Of a stretch of DNA of 64,000 bases, positions 23,539 to 32,361 are shown piece after piece. The stretch lies in NCBI RefSeq assembly GCF_014204525.1, contig NZ_JACHLP010000003.1:62001-126000 (forward strand), written 5' to 3'. Below the pieces are notes generated by a model. The model was not told the origin of the DNA and ran no database searches. It saw nothing but the letters and a program-made list of their open reading frames with translations. This DNA is from Roseateles oligotrophus. Its GTDB lineage: Bacteria; Pseudomonadota; Gammaproteobacteria; Burkholderiales; Burkholderiaceae_C. Within the stretch, counting starts at the first letter, position 1. Each line of letters begins with the position of its first letter. A program made the position numbers and the translations under genes.

Positions 23539-25866
23539 ATGGATAGACGTCAATTCCTGCGCCACTCGGCGCTGCAAGCCGGTGCCCTGATCACCGCCAG
23601 CTCAGTCCTCTCAGGCCTCAGCGGCTGCGGCGGCGGTGGCGCCGACGGCCCCACCATCCTGCCGCTGCCCGACACCTTCCCCGGCAGCAGCACGCCCCTG
23701 CCCGACACCCCGGCCGCCAGCGGCGCCTACAAATTCCCGCAAAGCGTGGCCTCGGGCGACCCCAAGCCCGACGGCGCCCTGCTGTGGGCCCGCATCGTGC
23801 CGGCCGCCGCCGACGATGTGACCACCAGCGCCACGCCCGCTAACTTCAAGGTCAAGCTGCGCATCAGCAGCGCGGACAACAGCGCCGCGCTGGGCAGCAA
23901 CGCCACCCTGAGCGGCACGCTGGAGGCCGAGGTCGAGGTGCCCGTCTACGCCTTCTACGACAACAGCCTGCGCCACCGCATCAGCGGCCTCAAGCCCGCC
24001 ACGGTCTACTACTACCAATTCACCGCGGGCGACAGCCGCTCCAAGCTCGGCCGCTTCAAGACCGCGCCGGCGGCCGATGCCGACATCGACAGCCTCAAGT
24101 TCGCCTACATGACCTGCCAGGACTGGAGCGTCAACCACTGGGCCGGCATGACGGCGCTGGCGCAGGAGAACCTGGACTTCATCGTCCACCTGGGCGACTA
24201 CATCTACGAGGCCGTCGGCGCCAGCTACCAGGCCGGTGCGGTGGAAGCCAGCCACACGGCCCTGACTCTGCCCGCCGGCGGCGCGCTGGAGGGCGGCGGC
24301 AAGTACGCCAGCACCCTGGAGGATTACCGTTACCTCTACAAGCGCTACCGCAGCGACCCGCGCCTGCAAGCCCTGCACGAGCGCTTTGCCTTTGTCGCCA
24401 TCTGGGACGACCACGAGTTCTCCGACGACTGCTGGCAAGACCGCGAGACCTATGACAACGGCAGCTACAACGCCACGACCGGCGGCGACAACACCGCCCA
24501 GCCCAGCCGCCGCCGCGGCGCCAGCCAGGCCTGGTTCGAATTCATGCCGGCCGATGTCTCCTTCAGCCTGGACGCCGGCCTGGGCATCAGCAATATCCGC
24601 ATCTACCGCGACCTCAAGTTCGGCCGCCTGATGCATCTGGTGATGACGGACGAGCGCCTCTACCGCGCCGACCACCTGATCCCCGAGGCCGCCCCCAGCC
24701 CCCTGACCGGCCAGCCCCTGGGCTCCATCGGCGCGCGCTATATGGTGCCCGAGGCCAGCTTGGCCGATGTGGAGGCGCAGAAGATCGCCGGCGCCACCGC
24801 CAAAGGCCTGCCCGATCCCTACACCCTGGTCAGCGTGCTGGGCACTAGCCAGCGCCAGTGGTGGATGGACACGATGAAGGGCTCCACCGCCCTGTGGAAG
24901 ATCTGGGGCAATGAGACCTCGCTGCTGAAGATGAGCGTGGACGGCGCCAAGCTGCCCACCGCCCCGGCCGCCTTCAAGACCCGCTTCATCCTCAATGCCG
25001 ACCAATGGGACGGTTATGACGCCGAGCGCAAGCTGCTGATGAAGCATCTGGCCAGCAACAAGATCAGCAATGTGGTGGCCGTAACGGGCGATATCCACGC
25101 CTTCTTCGCCGGCGTGGTGATGGACGACTACAAGGCCGCCACGCCCACGCCGGTGATGGTGGACCTGGTGACGGCCGGCATCTCCAGCAACTCCTTCTAC
25201 AGCTACTTCCAGGGTGCGGCCAGCCAGCCCGCTTTTGCCCCGGTGCAGCCCCTGGTGCAGACCAGCGAAGCCGGTGCCGAAGGCATTGCCATCCAGATGC
25301 TGTCGGCCGCCATCGCCCTGGGCGCGGGCGTCACCGACCTCAGCAATACCGCCGCCGTGCAGGCCGCGGTGGGCGGGGCGATTAGCGCCGGCATCATCCC
25401 GGCCGCGGCGGTGCGGGCCACGGCCGGCCTGAGCACGGCCGCCATCAACACCTTCGACGAAACCCTGGCGGGCAATATGGGCGGCGTGATCGCAAACACC
25501 ATCGCCGCGCTGGCCGGTGCTTCCAAATCGGCGGCGGCCATGACCTTGTACGGCCTGATCCGCCAGAAGCTGGCCACGGCGCTGGGCATCCCGGCCAACT
25601 TCGTGCCGGCGGGCGAGATCGTCAAACGCCTCAACCCCTTCGCCAACAGCACGACCGGTGTGCCGCCCGCGGTCAACAACCCCTGGCTGCGCCTGGCCGA
25701 CTGCGACGCCCAAGGCTTCGCCGTGGTCAGCCTCAGCAAGACCGAGCTGCTGTGCGAGTTCCGCAAGGTCGCCAAGCTCAACGCCGGTGTAGCCCCCACG
25801 ACACCCGTCGCCTCCGTCACCCAGCTGCGGGTGCCGGTGGGCAAGGTGGAGGTGAATATCGGTTGA
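23539..25866 (+). CDS. PhoD-type alkaline phosphatase/phosphodiesterase with C-terminal insertion
   Basis: A 775-residue secreted metallophosphoesterase. The N-terminus has a twin-arginine-type signal (RRQFLRHSALQAGALI) ending at LSGCGGGG, possibly also a lipoprotein. A fibronectin-like PhoD_N domain (FPQSVASGDPKPDGALLWAR) precedes the catalytic PhoD domain with FIVHLGDYIYEA, IWDDHEFSDDCW and VAVTGDIHAFFAG. Between roughly residues 570 and 700 there is an Ala-rich helical stretch that ordinary PhoD proteins lack, which explains the excess length. It may release phosphate or cleave phospholipid head groups outside the cytoplasm. It probably shares a transcript with the FadL-type porin. Confidence 0.9.
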   Translation: MDRRQFLRHSALQAGALITASSVLSGLSGCGGGGADGPTILPLPDTFPGSSTPLPDTPAASGAYKFPQSVASGDPKPDGALLWARIVPAAADDVTTSATPANFKVKLRISSADNSAALGSNATLSGTLEAEVEVPVYAFYDNSLRHRISGLKPATVYYYQFTAGDSRSKLGRFKTAPAADADIDSLKFAYMTCQDWSVNHWAGMTALAQENLDFIVHLGDYIYEAVGASYQAGAVEASHTALTLPAGGALEGGGKYASTLEDYRYLYKRYRSDPRLQALHERFAFVAIWDDHEFSDDCWQDRETYDNGSYNATTGGDNTAQPSRRRGASQAWFEFMPADVSFSLDAGLGISNIRIYRDLKFGRLMHLVMTDERLYRADHLIPEAAPSPLTGQPLGSIGARYMVPEASLADVEAQKIAGATAKGLPDPYTLVSVLGTSQRQWWMDTMKGSTALWKIWGNETSLLKMSVDGAKLPTAPAAFKTRFILNADQWDGYDAERKLLMKHLASNKISNVVAVTGDIHAFFAGVVMDDYKAATPTPVMVDLVTAGISSNSFYSYFQGAASQPAFAPVQPLVQTSEAGAEGIAIQMLSAAIALGAGVTDLSNTAAVQAAVGGAISAGIIPAAAVRATAGLSTAAINTFDETLAGNMGGVIANTIAALAGASKSAAAMTLYGLIRQKLATALGIPANFVPAGEIVKRLNPFANSTTGVPPAVNNPWLRLADCDAQGFAVVSLSKTELLCEFRKVAKLNAGVAPTTPVASVTQLRVPVGKVEVNIG

Positions 25867-25911
25867 TGGAACGACGCCTTGGGGTGGCGCGCTACGCCCC
25901 ACCCCAAGCGC

Positions 25912-25952
25912 TTGACAAACGATGTCCTGACATTAAAGTGATATCACCTTAA
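25912..25952 (+). promoter_or_regulatory. SPFH-operon promoter with overlapping palindromic operator
   Basis: TTGACA (25912-25917) and TAAAGT (25934-25939) are spaced 16 bases apart and form a plausible sigma-70 promoter. Overlapping the -10 is the near-perfect palindrome TTAAAGTGATATCACCTTAA (25933-25952) with core GTGATATCAC. A GGAGG ribosome site follows at once. The downstream Arc-like protein is the obvious candidate to bind here. Confidence 0.65.
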
Positions 25953-25963
25953 TGGAGGACGTC

Positions 25964-26869
25964 ATGTCTGCTGCTCAACAAGAATTGCGAGTCGAAAAAG
26001 CTGCCCGCACCCACAACGGCTACATCGCCGTCGCCCTGGGTCTGGGCAGTTTTGCTTTGGGTGTTGCGGCGCTGATCAGCAGCCTCAGCCCGGCATCCGG
26101 AGGCACGGCCCCGCTGCTGGCCGGCCTGGCCTTATTGCTTGCGGGCTCGATCACATTGCTGGGCCTCTATATGCAACAGCCCAACGAGGCACGCATCCTG
26201 ACCCTGTTTGGCCGCTACTGCGGCAGCGACCGCAGCGAAGGCCTGCGCTGGGCCAACCCCTTGATGATCAAGCGCAGACTCTCGCTGCGCTCGCGCAATT
26301 TGAACGCGCCCATCCTGAAGGTCAACGACAAACGCGGCAACCCGGTGGAGATCAGCGCCGCCGTGGTCTGGCGCGTGCAGGACACGGCCCGCGCCGTCTT
26401 CGAGGTGGACGACTACGAAGCCTATGTGCGCATCCAGGCCGAGGCCGCCATCCGCCACCTGGCCGCGCAATTTGCCTACGACGAAGGCGATGAAGTGCAT
26501 GCCAAGGAAACCACCTTGCGTGCGGGTCAGGACGAGGTCGCCGCCGCCCTGATCAAGCAGTTGCAAGAGCGCCTGGGCGATGCCGGCGTGCAGGTGCAAG
26601 ACGCCAAGATCACCCACCTGGCCTACGCCGCCGAGATCGCCCAGGTGATGCTGCGCCGCCAGCAGGCCGAGGCCATCATCAGCGCCCGCAAAAAAATCGT
26701 CTTGGGCGCGGTCAGCATGGTGGAAGAAGCCCTCAAAGGCCTGAGCGAGCGCGCCATCGTCGAGCTGGACGACGAACGCAAAGCCGCCATGGTCTCCAAT
26801 CTGCTGGTGGTGCTGTGCTCCGACAAGGAAACGCAGCCCATCGTCAACACGGGCACGCTGTACAACTGA
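25964..26869 (+). CDS. SPFH/Band-7 domain membrane protein
   Basis: A 301-residue membrane scaffold-type protein. Two closely spaced hydrophobic stretches at the N-terminus (LGSFALGVAALISSLSP and LLAGLALLLAGSITLLGLY) anchor the SPFH domain, seen in NPVEISAAVVWRVQDTARAVF and AHLAYAAEIAQVMLRRQQAEA-like segments. A charged helical C-terminus suits oligomerisation. SPFH proteins organise membrane microdomains and often regulate proteases, but no protease is adjacent. The start has a GGAGG site; an earlier in-frame ATG at 25952 lies inside the operator. It precedes the Arc-like regulator by 28 bp. Confidence 0.9.
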   Translation: MSAAQQELRVEKAARTHNGYIAVALGLGSFALGVAALISSLSPASGGTAPLLAGLALLLAGSITLLGLYMQQPNEARILTLFGRYCGSDRSEGLRWANPLMIKRRLSLRSRNLNAPILKVNDKRGNPVEISAAVVWRVQDTARAVFEVDDYEAYVRIQAEAAIRHLAAQFAYDEGDEVHAKETTLRAGQDEVAAALIKQLQERLGDAGVQVQDAKITHLAYAAEIAQVMLRRQQAEAIISARKKIVLGAVSMVEEALKGLSERAIVELDDERKAAMVSNLLVVLCSDKETQPIVNTGTLYN

Positions 26870-26897
26870 AAACCCTTCCGTCACCTGCTCTGAGCCC

Positions 26898-27119
26898 ATG
26901 GCCAGCCCCGACAAGAAAAGCTTCGCCCTGCGCCTGGACCCCGCGCTCTGGGCCGAGATCGAACGCATGGCCGCGCAAGAGCTGCGCTCGGCCAATGCCC
27001 AGATCGAATACCTGCTGCGCGACGCCCTGGCCCGGCGCGGCATCAAGCCGGCGGTGAACCGCAGCCCGCGCGGCAGGCCGCCGAGGCAGGCGGCGGGCGG
27101 CGATGAGGAAAGCAGTTAG
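26898..27119 (+). CDS. Arc-type ribbon-helix-helix DNA-binding protein
   Basis: A 73-residue protein with a ribbon-helix-helix domain at residues 6-45. The strand KSFALRLDPALW is followed by helix one (AEIERMAAQELRSA) and helix two (NAQIEYLLRDALARRGI). The tail is basic, then acidic. This is the size and pattern of Arc family repressors, which bind short palindromes as dimers. It is the second gene of the SPFH operon and probably represses it through the palindrome at 25933-25952. The plus-strand stop overlaps the end of the convergent YciI gene. Confidence 0.88.
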   Translation: MASPDKKSFALRLDPALWAEIERMAAQELRSANAQIEYLLRDALARRGIKPAVNRSPRGRPPRQAAGGDEESS

Positions 27120-27460
27120 GACTCCGGGTCGAACATGAACTCCCGCAACTCCTGCGAGCACTGGCAGGCCGCAGCAATCCTCGCGGCCCAGTGTTCGGCC
27201 TCTTCGCGAGAGGCAATCTTGAGCACGCAAAAGCCGCCATTCAAGCGGCTCGTCTCGGGGTAGCTTCCAGGTGTCGCCCTGCCCTCGCCGCTCACCAAGA
27301 CTGGCGGGACGGTTTCGGCTATGCCGCCACCGAACACATACACACCCGCCGTCTTGGCCTCGCGAATCACGGCGCGGGCGGCATCGCCGACCGAGGGCAG
27401 ATCCTCGGCCGCGATGTGGCTCATGGCCGAACTGGGGAAGGAGATGAGGTAGTGGTTCAT
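27116..27460 (-). CDS. YciI/YCII-related domain protein
   Basis: A 114-residue dimeric alpha-beta-barrel type protein. It begins MNHYLISFPSSAMSHI, and the family-like region RATPGSYPETSRLNGGFCVLKIASREEAEHWA is typical of YciI/DGPF-type proteins, where an acidic or His residue near the barrel acts in catalysis or binding. The ATG at 27460 gives the family length; an upstream in-frame extension to 27547 has no similarity. The function of such stand-alone proteins is generally unknown. Confidence 0.82.
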   Translation of the reverse strand: MNHYLISFPSSAMSHIAAEDLPSVGDAARAVIREAKTAGVYVFGGGIAETVPPVLVSGEGRATPGSYPETSRLNGGFCVLKIASREEAEHWAARIAAACQCSQELREFMFDPES

Positions 27461-27650
27461 TGGCGAACACCTGACATCAAGCGAGCTTGCGCCCCATTCT
27501 CGGCGAATCGCCCGATGCGGCATCAGTGGGGAACCTAGACCCACCAATCCCAGCTTCCGTCCAAGCCGGTAGCGCCTTTGAAGGGGCTGTTGGATGGGGG
27601 CCTAACCCTCAAGCCGCTTACTCTGTGGGAGGGGAAATGGAAGACCTGAT

Positions 27651-27678
27651 CCTGCCCCGTGGTGACCCTGCCCCGTGG
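27651..27678. repeat. Short tandem direct repeat next to transposase remnant
   Basis: Two copies of CCTGCCCCGTGG at 27651-27662 and 27667-27678, separated by 4 bases, at the upstream edge of the IS481-type remnant. They may be parts of the old insertion-sequence end. Confidence 0.4.
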
Positions 27679-27842
27679 AACTCGTCGTGACGTTGCTCAC
27701 CTACGTGCGCACCTATAACCATCGAATTCCTCAGCGGGCGCTCGATCATCAGACGCCAATTCAAGCACTCAAACAGTGGAGAGCACGCTCACCGGAGTTG
27801 TTCCGAAAACGGGTTCACAATCACCTGGGGCTGGACAGCTAG
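27675..27842 (+). pseudogene. IS481-type transposase, C-terminal remnant
   Basis: An open stretch of 55 codons ending in TAG translates to the tail of an integrase-core transposase: YVRTYNHRIPQRALDHQTP, then IQALKQWRARSPELFRKRV and a final HNHLGLDS. The YNHR-PQRAL block is the usual C-terminal region after the last catalytic Glu. The DDE catalytic domain and a start codon are missing, and the sequence upstream does not continue in frame as transposase, so this is a decayed fragment. It marks the left edge of the AT-rich island. Confidence 0.8.
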
Positions 27843-27873
27843 GGTCGGATCGCACGCCTTGGCGTCTATGCAT

Positions 27874-29589
27874 CTATTTTGCACCCCGAATGAAGAGTAT
27901 TTTCCCATTGCCAGTTGCATTCAGAGTGTACTCCCCTACTTGTTGGATAGCGCCTTGTCGTGAGGCTTCTATGGCTACTGAATCACGAACAAACTGGGCA
28001 AGTTCCGAAAATTTTATTACTCCGTCATGGTTGTAGTCAGCGTCTCCAGAGAGACCTTTTATTAGGGCCGACGTGAATATGCCGCCATCATTGTATATTG
28101 CCGGCTGATCTTCTGTCCCCGCAACAAGGAAATTTCGGGCCCTACCGGTTGTGTCATTTCGAATGGTGCTTAATGTTTCGAAACTCAAGGACGGTGCCGC
28201 CTGCGCCCCAAGATGTCCTTGCAGCACTAATCCCGAGGCGCATGCGTCAATCGCTACAAGCATGTGCTTTGCTGTAACTGCATCTGTTTGCCGCGTAGAG
28301 AGGTCGCGCATTAAAAATCCTGTTTGCGTTGGCCTGTTTTTATCAAAATCGTAAGTGACTAACACGCCCAGCCCTTCCGAAGTAATGCCGTGCCCACCGA
28401 AATAAAAAAATAGGCGCTCGACCCCACTACTTGCGCCACCTTTCCAGAATTTTTTCAATTCGGCCTCAATAGCCTCAGAAGTTGCATCTTGGTCGTACAA
28501 CTCTGAAATATTCGCGGGGGAAAAACCTAATTCAATCAAAGCTGTGCGCAACTCCCCAGAGCGCTGCCTCATTCTTTTCAACTGAATGAATCCAGTTTTT
28601 CCACGATTCAATTTATCCTTGGTGCGATCATAATCGTCTATTGCAACCAAAATTGCAGCACTTGATTTATATGGCTGAGAAAAAGTTTTAAGCCTTTGAT
28701 CTTCTCTCCAATATAAATATTTTTCTTTCGCGCTTTCAATTATCGCTACTCCAGATTTTATTATTGAAGGCGCCCCCAAGACAATAAGCTCCCGTCGTGA
28801 GGACTTGGCTTGATCGACCGTAATATCCCACCCATTGAGCTTAAGTCCGGCTGCCGTTAGCAAATCCGCAGGCACCTCCTCTTCAAAGATAAGGTCTATA
28901 GTGGGCGAAGGAACTTGCACGGTTTTGGCGTGAGGCGATTCCCCGTTTGCCCCTGTTACCGACGGAGGACTGGCAGGCAATAGGGTTGCAGCAGGGGTGA
29001 CTGATTTGATATTTGAATTAAGTCCATCTCTGAATTGAGTCGATGTACTGACGCCTGCCAATACGTCGACTTTCTCTACCGAAATTGTTGGGGCGACTGT
29101 TATTTTTTTGACTTTGCCACCGAGGAAGCTTTCGCTCCACGAAGCCAAATTATTTTCAAATAGGCTTTTGGAGATTCTTGCATTCCCATCCTTTATTACG
29201 ATTGCGCAAGTACACGAATTGGGGATTGCCGATCTGAGAAGTTGCTGCCGGCAGCCGGCATTGGCCACTTCATCTCTGGCGTTTGAGTAATAATCAATGC
29301 CCGAGCTGATGTTTATTCCTACGCCCACAGCGGGAGGGCATATTTCACTGTTTTTTGATACGGACATGGATATGGTGTATAGCCCATGCGCGGGCAGCCA
29401 CTTATCTCCGCGCTCAGAGGCCACTGATAACTCCCTATATTCACTGGCGCACGCGAGGGAACCATCGGTAAATAATATCCTTTTAACGGAAAGGCATTCT
29501 GATGCCAAGACTGGGCCTGAGCAGGAGATGCTCGCCAGGAAAAAAATTAATACAATAGCGATAGTGCTAAATAATTTTTTATGTCGCAT
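27874..29589 (-). CDS. Secreted caspase-like (C14) protease on AT-rich island
   Basis: A 571-residue protein with a signal peptide (LFSTIAIVLIFFLASIS, probable cleavage near residue 30). An unassigned Cys-containing region follows to about residue 180, then a Ser/Pro-rich linker. The C-terminal caspase domain starts near residue 308 (SSAAILVAIDDYDR) with catalytic His400 (FYFGGHG) and Cys450 (VAIDACASG). A complete EF-hand loop lies at 518-529 (D-x-N-x-D-G-x-I-x-x-x-E). The base composition is far more AT-rich than in neighbouring genes, which suggests recent transfer. The ATG at 29589 is used because it starts the signal peptide. Targets are unknown; a role in defence or cell death is only inference. 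Confidence 0.88.
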   Translation of the reverse strand: MRHKKLFSTIAIVLIFFLASISCSGPVLASECLSVKRILFTDGSLACASEYRELSVASERGDKWLPAHGLYTISMSVSKNSEICPPAVGVGINISSGIDYYSNARDEVANAGCRQQLLRSAIPNSCTCAIVIKDGNARISKSLFENNLASWSESFLGGKVKKITVAPTISVEKVDVLAGVSTSTQFRDGLNSNIKSVTPAATLLPASPPSVTGANGESPHAKTVQVPSPTIDLIFEEEVPADLLTAAGLKLNGWDITVDQAKSSRRELIVLGAPSIIKSGVAIIESAKEKYLYWREDQRLKTFSQPYKSSAAILVAIDDYDRTKDKLNRGKTGFIQLKRMRQRSGELRTALIELGFSPANISELYDQDATSEAIEAELKKFWKGGASSGVERLFFYFGGHGITSEGLGVLVTYDFDKNRPTQTGFLMRDLSTRQTDAVTAKHMLVAIDACASGLVLQGHLGAQAAPSLSFETLSTIRNDTTGRARNFLVAGTEDQPAIYNDGGIFTSALIKGLSGDADYNHDGVIKFSELAQFVRDSVAIEASRQGAIQQVGEYTLNATGNGKILFIRGAK

Positions 29590-30001
29590 CGAATCCACCT
29601 CGCGAAGATTTATGAAAAAATAGTGCGCAGAGAGAGGTCTCAAAATATGCACTATTGATGAGTCAACCACACGGCTAGTACGTAGTGCGACGTCGGTAGT
29701 GACGAGAATCACGGAAGGCGATGTCACCTAATGGCAGCCCAAAGGGTGAATTTTTCAGACTGAGTTGAGATAGGTTACCAGTCAGAAAATAGAACATTTT
29801 TGAAAAAAATATTGTTGACAGGCCCTTCTTGTCTTCCAATTTGCAATTGGAGCTTAATTGGATCGATTCCACCGTTTTTGGTTGACGTTGCATTTTTGCA
29901 CCAGCAAACCTGATAGAAGTCGCGAGGGAAAACCCTTGATCAATAAATTTTCTTTTTTCTCAACTATAGTGGATGCTCATCGATAATTGCAGGGGCTGAT
30001 G
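29590..30001. other. AT-rich gene-free gap between divergent island genes
   Basis: This 412-bp stretch separates the minus-strand caspase gene from the plus-strand membrane-protein gene and must hold both promoters. It is AT-rich with several A/T runs. A 72-codon minus-strand frame at 29675-29893 has no recognisable similarity or good start context and was not called. Confidence 0.6.
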
Positions 30002-30550
30002 ATGCAATCAGAAGCTTGGCTTGGCTACTCCATTGCAGGAGTTATCGCTACAAGTGTTTTATGGGTCGTCCAGCGACGTAGGTGGGCACCTGTCGCTCGA
30101 TTAATCATAGTTCTGCTGTTGCTGGTACCTGGCCTATTTTTTGCATACTTTGAATATGGACCTCACACACTTGGAGAAGAGGTTGGTGCTGTAGCTTGGT
30201 ACGACTTGAGTCCATGGAGGGAGTCTTTATCCTTTGGATTGATGTTGCTGGGCATGGTGGCCCGCTATTTCACTCAAGCCATTGAACTGCGCCGAGCAAA
30301 GATTGAACGCCTTTCGAATGATGGCAAGCCATTCGACAAGCCTAAGCTTGAGTTCGATGCATGGGAGTTCGCATACCCCTTCTTCATTTCAATGATTACC
30401 TATGGTGCGCTGGCCGCTCAGATGGATGACGCGAAATTGAAGATAGCCACCATTACGCTATGTTTCCAGTGTGGCTTCTTCTGGCAAACAATTCTCGGTG
30501 CAAAGCAAAAGGCTACAGGGGTTGAAAATGAAGGCCGTCAGCAGAGTTAG
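30002..30550 (+). CDS. Unrecognised membrane protein of the AT-rich island
   Basis: A 182-residue protein that I do not recognise. It has an N-terminal membrane segment (WLGYSIAGVIATSVLWVV), a second right after a basic patch (LIIVLLLLVPGLFFAYF), a third near SLSFGLMLLGMVARYF, and further hydrophobic stretches near the C-terminus (YPFFISMITYGALAAQM; TITLCFQCGFFWQTIL). A charged cytoplasmic-type loop (RRAKIERLSNDGKPFDKPK) separates them. The ATG at 30002 has AGGGG about six bases upstream; adjacent ATG and TTG codons could also serve. AT-rich composition matches the divergent caspase gene, so the two probably arrived together. Confidence 0.75.
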   Translation: MQSEAWLGYSIAGVIATSVLWVVQRRRWAPVARLIIVLLLLVPGLFFAYFEYGPHTLGEEVGAVAWYDLSPWRESLSFGLMLLGMVARYFTQAIELRRAKIERLSNDGKPFDKPKLEFDAWEFAYPFFISMITYGALAAQMDDAKLKIATITLCFQCGFFWQTILGAKQKATGVENEGRQQS

Positions 30551-30607
30551 TTAGGCTACCGAGCATCCTTGGCCCTTGCAGCAGGAATCGCTCGCCCAAA
30601 GACTGAA

Positions 30608-30636
30608 CTCAGCGGTGCCGCCAAGCATCCGCTGAG
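30608..30636. repeat. Inverted repeat near IS66 left end
   Basis: Perfect 8-bp arms CTCAGCGG (30608-30615) and CCGCTGAG (30629-30636), 13-base loop, just after the membrane-protein gene. It may act as a terminator stem or belong to an older element end. Confidence 0.4.
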
Positions 30637-30677
30637 GTTGCAGGTCAGGTGGAATCCGTCAGGGCTGGCCACAGGCC

Positions 30678-30686
30678 ACGCCACTC
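30678..30686. repeat. Target-site duplication, left copy
   Basis: ACGCCACTC directly abuts the left terminal inverted repeat of the IS66-type element. The same nine bases directly follow the right inverted repeat. IS66 family elements are known to make 8-bp duplications. Confidence 0.75.
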
Positions 30687-30710
30687 GTACGTATTCACGG
30701 GGTCGTTCAC
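30687..30710 (+). repeat. IS66 left terminal inverted repeat
   Basis: 24-bp end beginning GTACGTATTCACGGGG; 21 of 24 bases match the complement of the right end. Confidence 0.8.
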
Positions 30711-30841
30711 ACGCCCCCGAACAGGCGCAGCCCCATCCGCTTCGCCCGCATGCACGGCATGCCCACCACCTGACGCGTCAACCGAGAATTACCTTGCGAA
30801 TTGACTTGTAAGCCCTTGATTCTTTTGTGGCACTCACCGCC

Positions 30842-32302
30842 ATGCAAGGTGTACCCCAAGTTGACGGACAGGTCATCGATGCGAGCACGCCCGCCAAGCC
30901 GGACACGCTGGCGCAATGCCATGCGGTGATCGCGCTGCTGGCCCTGGAGGTGGAGGGCTTGCGGCTGCAACTGGCCTCACAAGCGCAGGCACTGGCGGCC
31001 CTGCAAGAGCGGCTCAAGCTGGACTCCAAGAACTCCTCCAAGCCACCCTCATCGGACGGCCCGGCCAGTCCCAACCGGGCTCAGCGCCGCGCCAGTGGCC
31101 GCAAGCGTGGGGCGCAGCTGGGCCACAAGGGCAGCGCCCGGGCCATGCTGGATGAAGCGGAGGTTGACCAGATCATCGACTGCGCACCGGCCGAGCTCTG
31201 CGACTGCGGCGCACCGGTCACCGTGGTGGCCGAGGAGCCCATTCGCCACCAGGTGTTCGATGTGCCGCCCGTCAAGGCGCAGGTGCATGAATACCGCCGT
31301 TATGCCGGACGTTGCACGGGCTGCGGCAAGGCGCACAGGGCGGCGCTGCCTGCGGGCGTGCCCAGTGGTCAGATCGGCCCGCGAGCCCTGGCGCTGGTGG
31401 GCACGCTGGGGACGCACTACCACCTCACGCAGAACAAGATTCGCGACCTGCTGGCCCGGGTTTTGGGGGTGGACTTCTGTGTCGGCGCCATCTCGCAGGC
31501 GCACGGCAAGATGGCGCAAACGCTCAAAGCCCCGGCCGCGCAGATCGGCCAGTATGTGCGCCAAGCGCCTGTCAAACACATGGACGAGACGCGCTACCCG
31601 CGCGAGGGCGCGGGCAACTGGGCGTGGGCCGTACTCACGCCCGAGGCGGTGTGCTACAGCCTGCTGCCTTCACGGGCGCGCTATGTGGCCACCAGCCTGG
31701 TGGGTGAGTCGTTCACCGGCATCTTGGTGTCGGATCGCTATGCGGTCTACGACTATGTGAATGTCCACAAGCGCCAAGTCTGCTGGGCACATTTGCTGCG
31801 CGACTTCACCCGCATCGCCCAGCGCGACGGCCTGGCCGGACAAATCGGGCGCGGCCTGCTGGGGGCGGGGTTCGTGCTGTTTCGCTGGCACACGCTGGGC
31901 AAGACGGCCGCGCAGTTTGATCCGCTGCGCCGGCGCATCAAACGCTTGCTGGTGCAAGGCAGCGGCCTGACCCAATGCACGCGCACGGCCAACACCTGTG
32001 CCAATCTGCTCACGCTGTGGCCGGCACTGTGGACGTTTATCGACAACCCCGCCGTGCCGCCCACCAATAACGCGGCCGAGCAGGCGCTACGTGCCCTGGT
32101 ACTCAAGCGCAAGATCTCCGGCCCGACCCGATCCCGGCGCGGCGATGAGTTCCTCGCCCATGGCTTCAGCGTCTACGAGACCTGTCGCCGCCAGGGCCGA
32201 GACCTGTGGGACTATATGCATCAAGCCGTGGTGGCCTGGATCAACAAGACCACCGCCCCGAGTTTGTTGCCGCCTGGAGCGGTCCTTGCACCTTCAGGGT
32301 AG
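30842..32302 (+). CDS. IS66-family transposase (TnpC type)
   Basis: Predicted DDE transposase of 486 residues from the ATG at 30842; a GTG at 30827 would add five. The order is the TnpC pattern: an N-terminal coiled coil (LALEVEGLRLQLASQAQAL), the SKNSSKPPSSDG block, a zinc-ribbon region (CDCGAP and CTGCGK), and the DDE core with Asp in KHMDETRY and VSDRYAVYDY and Glu in NNAAEQALRALVLKRKIS. No frameshift or internal stop is seen and both element ends are intact, so it may be active. Insertion appears to have occurred inside a pre-existing palindromic site. Confidence 0.93.
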   Translation: MQGVPQVDGQVIDASTPAKPDTLAQCHAVIALLALEVEGLRLQLASQAQALAALQERLKLDSKNSSKPPSSDGPASPNRAQRRASGRKRGAQLGHKGSARAMLDEAEVDQIIDCAPAELCDCGAPVTVVAEEPIRHQVFDVPPVKAQVHEYRRYAGRCTGCGKAHRAALPAGVPSGQIGPRALALVGTLGTHYHLTQNKIRDLLARVLGVDFCVGAISQAHGKMAQTLKAPAAQIGQYVRQAPVKHMDETRYPREGAGNWAWAVLTPEAVCYSLLPSRARYVATSLVGESFTGILVSDRYAVYDYVNVHKRQVCWAHLLRDFTRIAQRDGLAGQIGRGLLGAGFVLFRWHTLGKTAAQFDPLRRRIKRLLVQGSGLTQCTRTANTCANLLTLWPALWTFIDNPAVPPTNNAAEQALRALVLKRKISGPTRSRRGDEFLAHGFSVYETCRRQGRDLWDYMHQAVVAWINKTTAPSLLPPGAVLAPSG

Positions 32303-32361
32303 GCCGGCGACGCTCCGCCTCATCGGGATTGCTTGTGTCCTCTGTCCTGCTGTTGGGCAGG

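Noticed and set aside
29675-29893. 72-codon minus-strand frame in the island gap
   Set aside because: No similarity, no ribosome site, and a composition like the surrounding AT-rich non-coding DNA.
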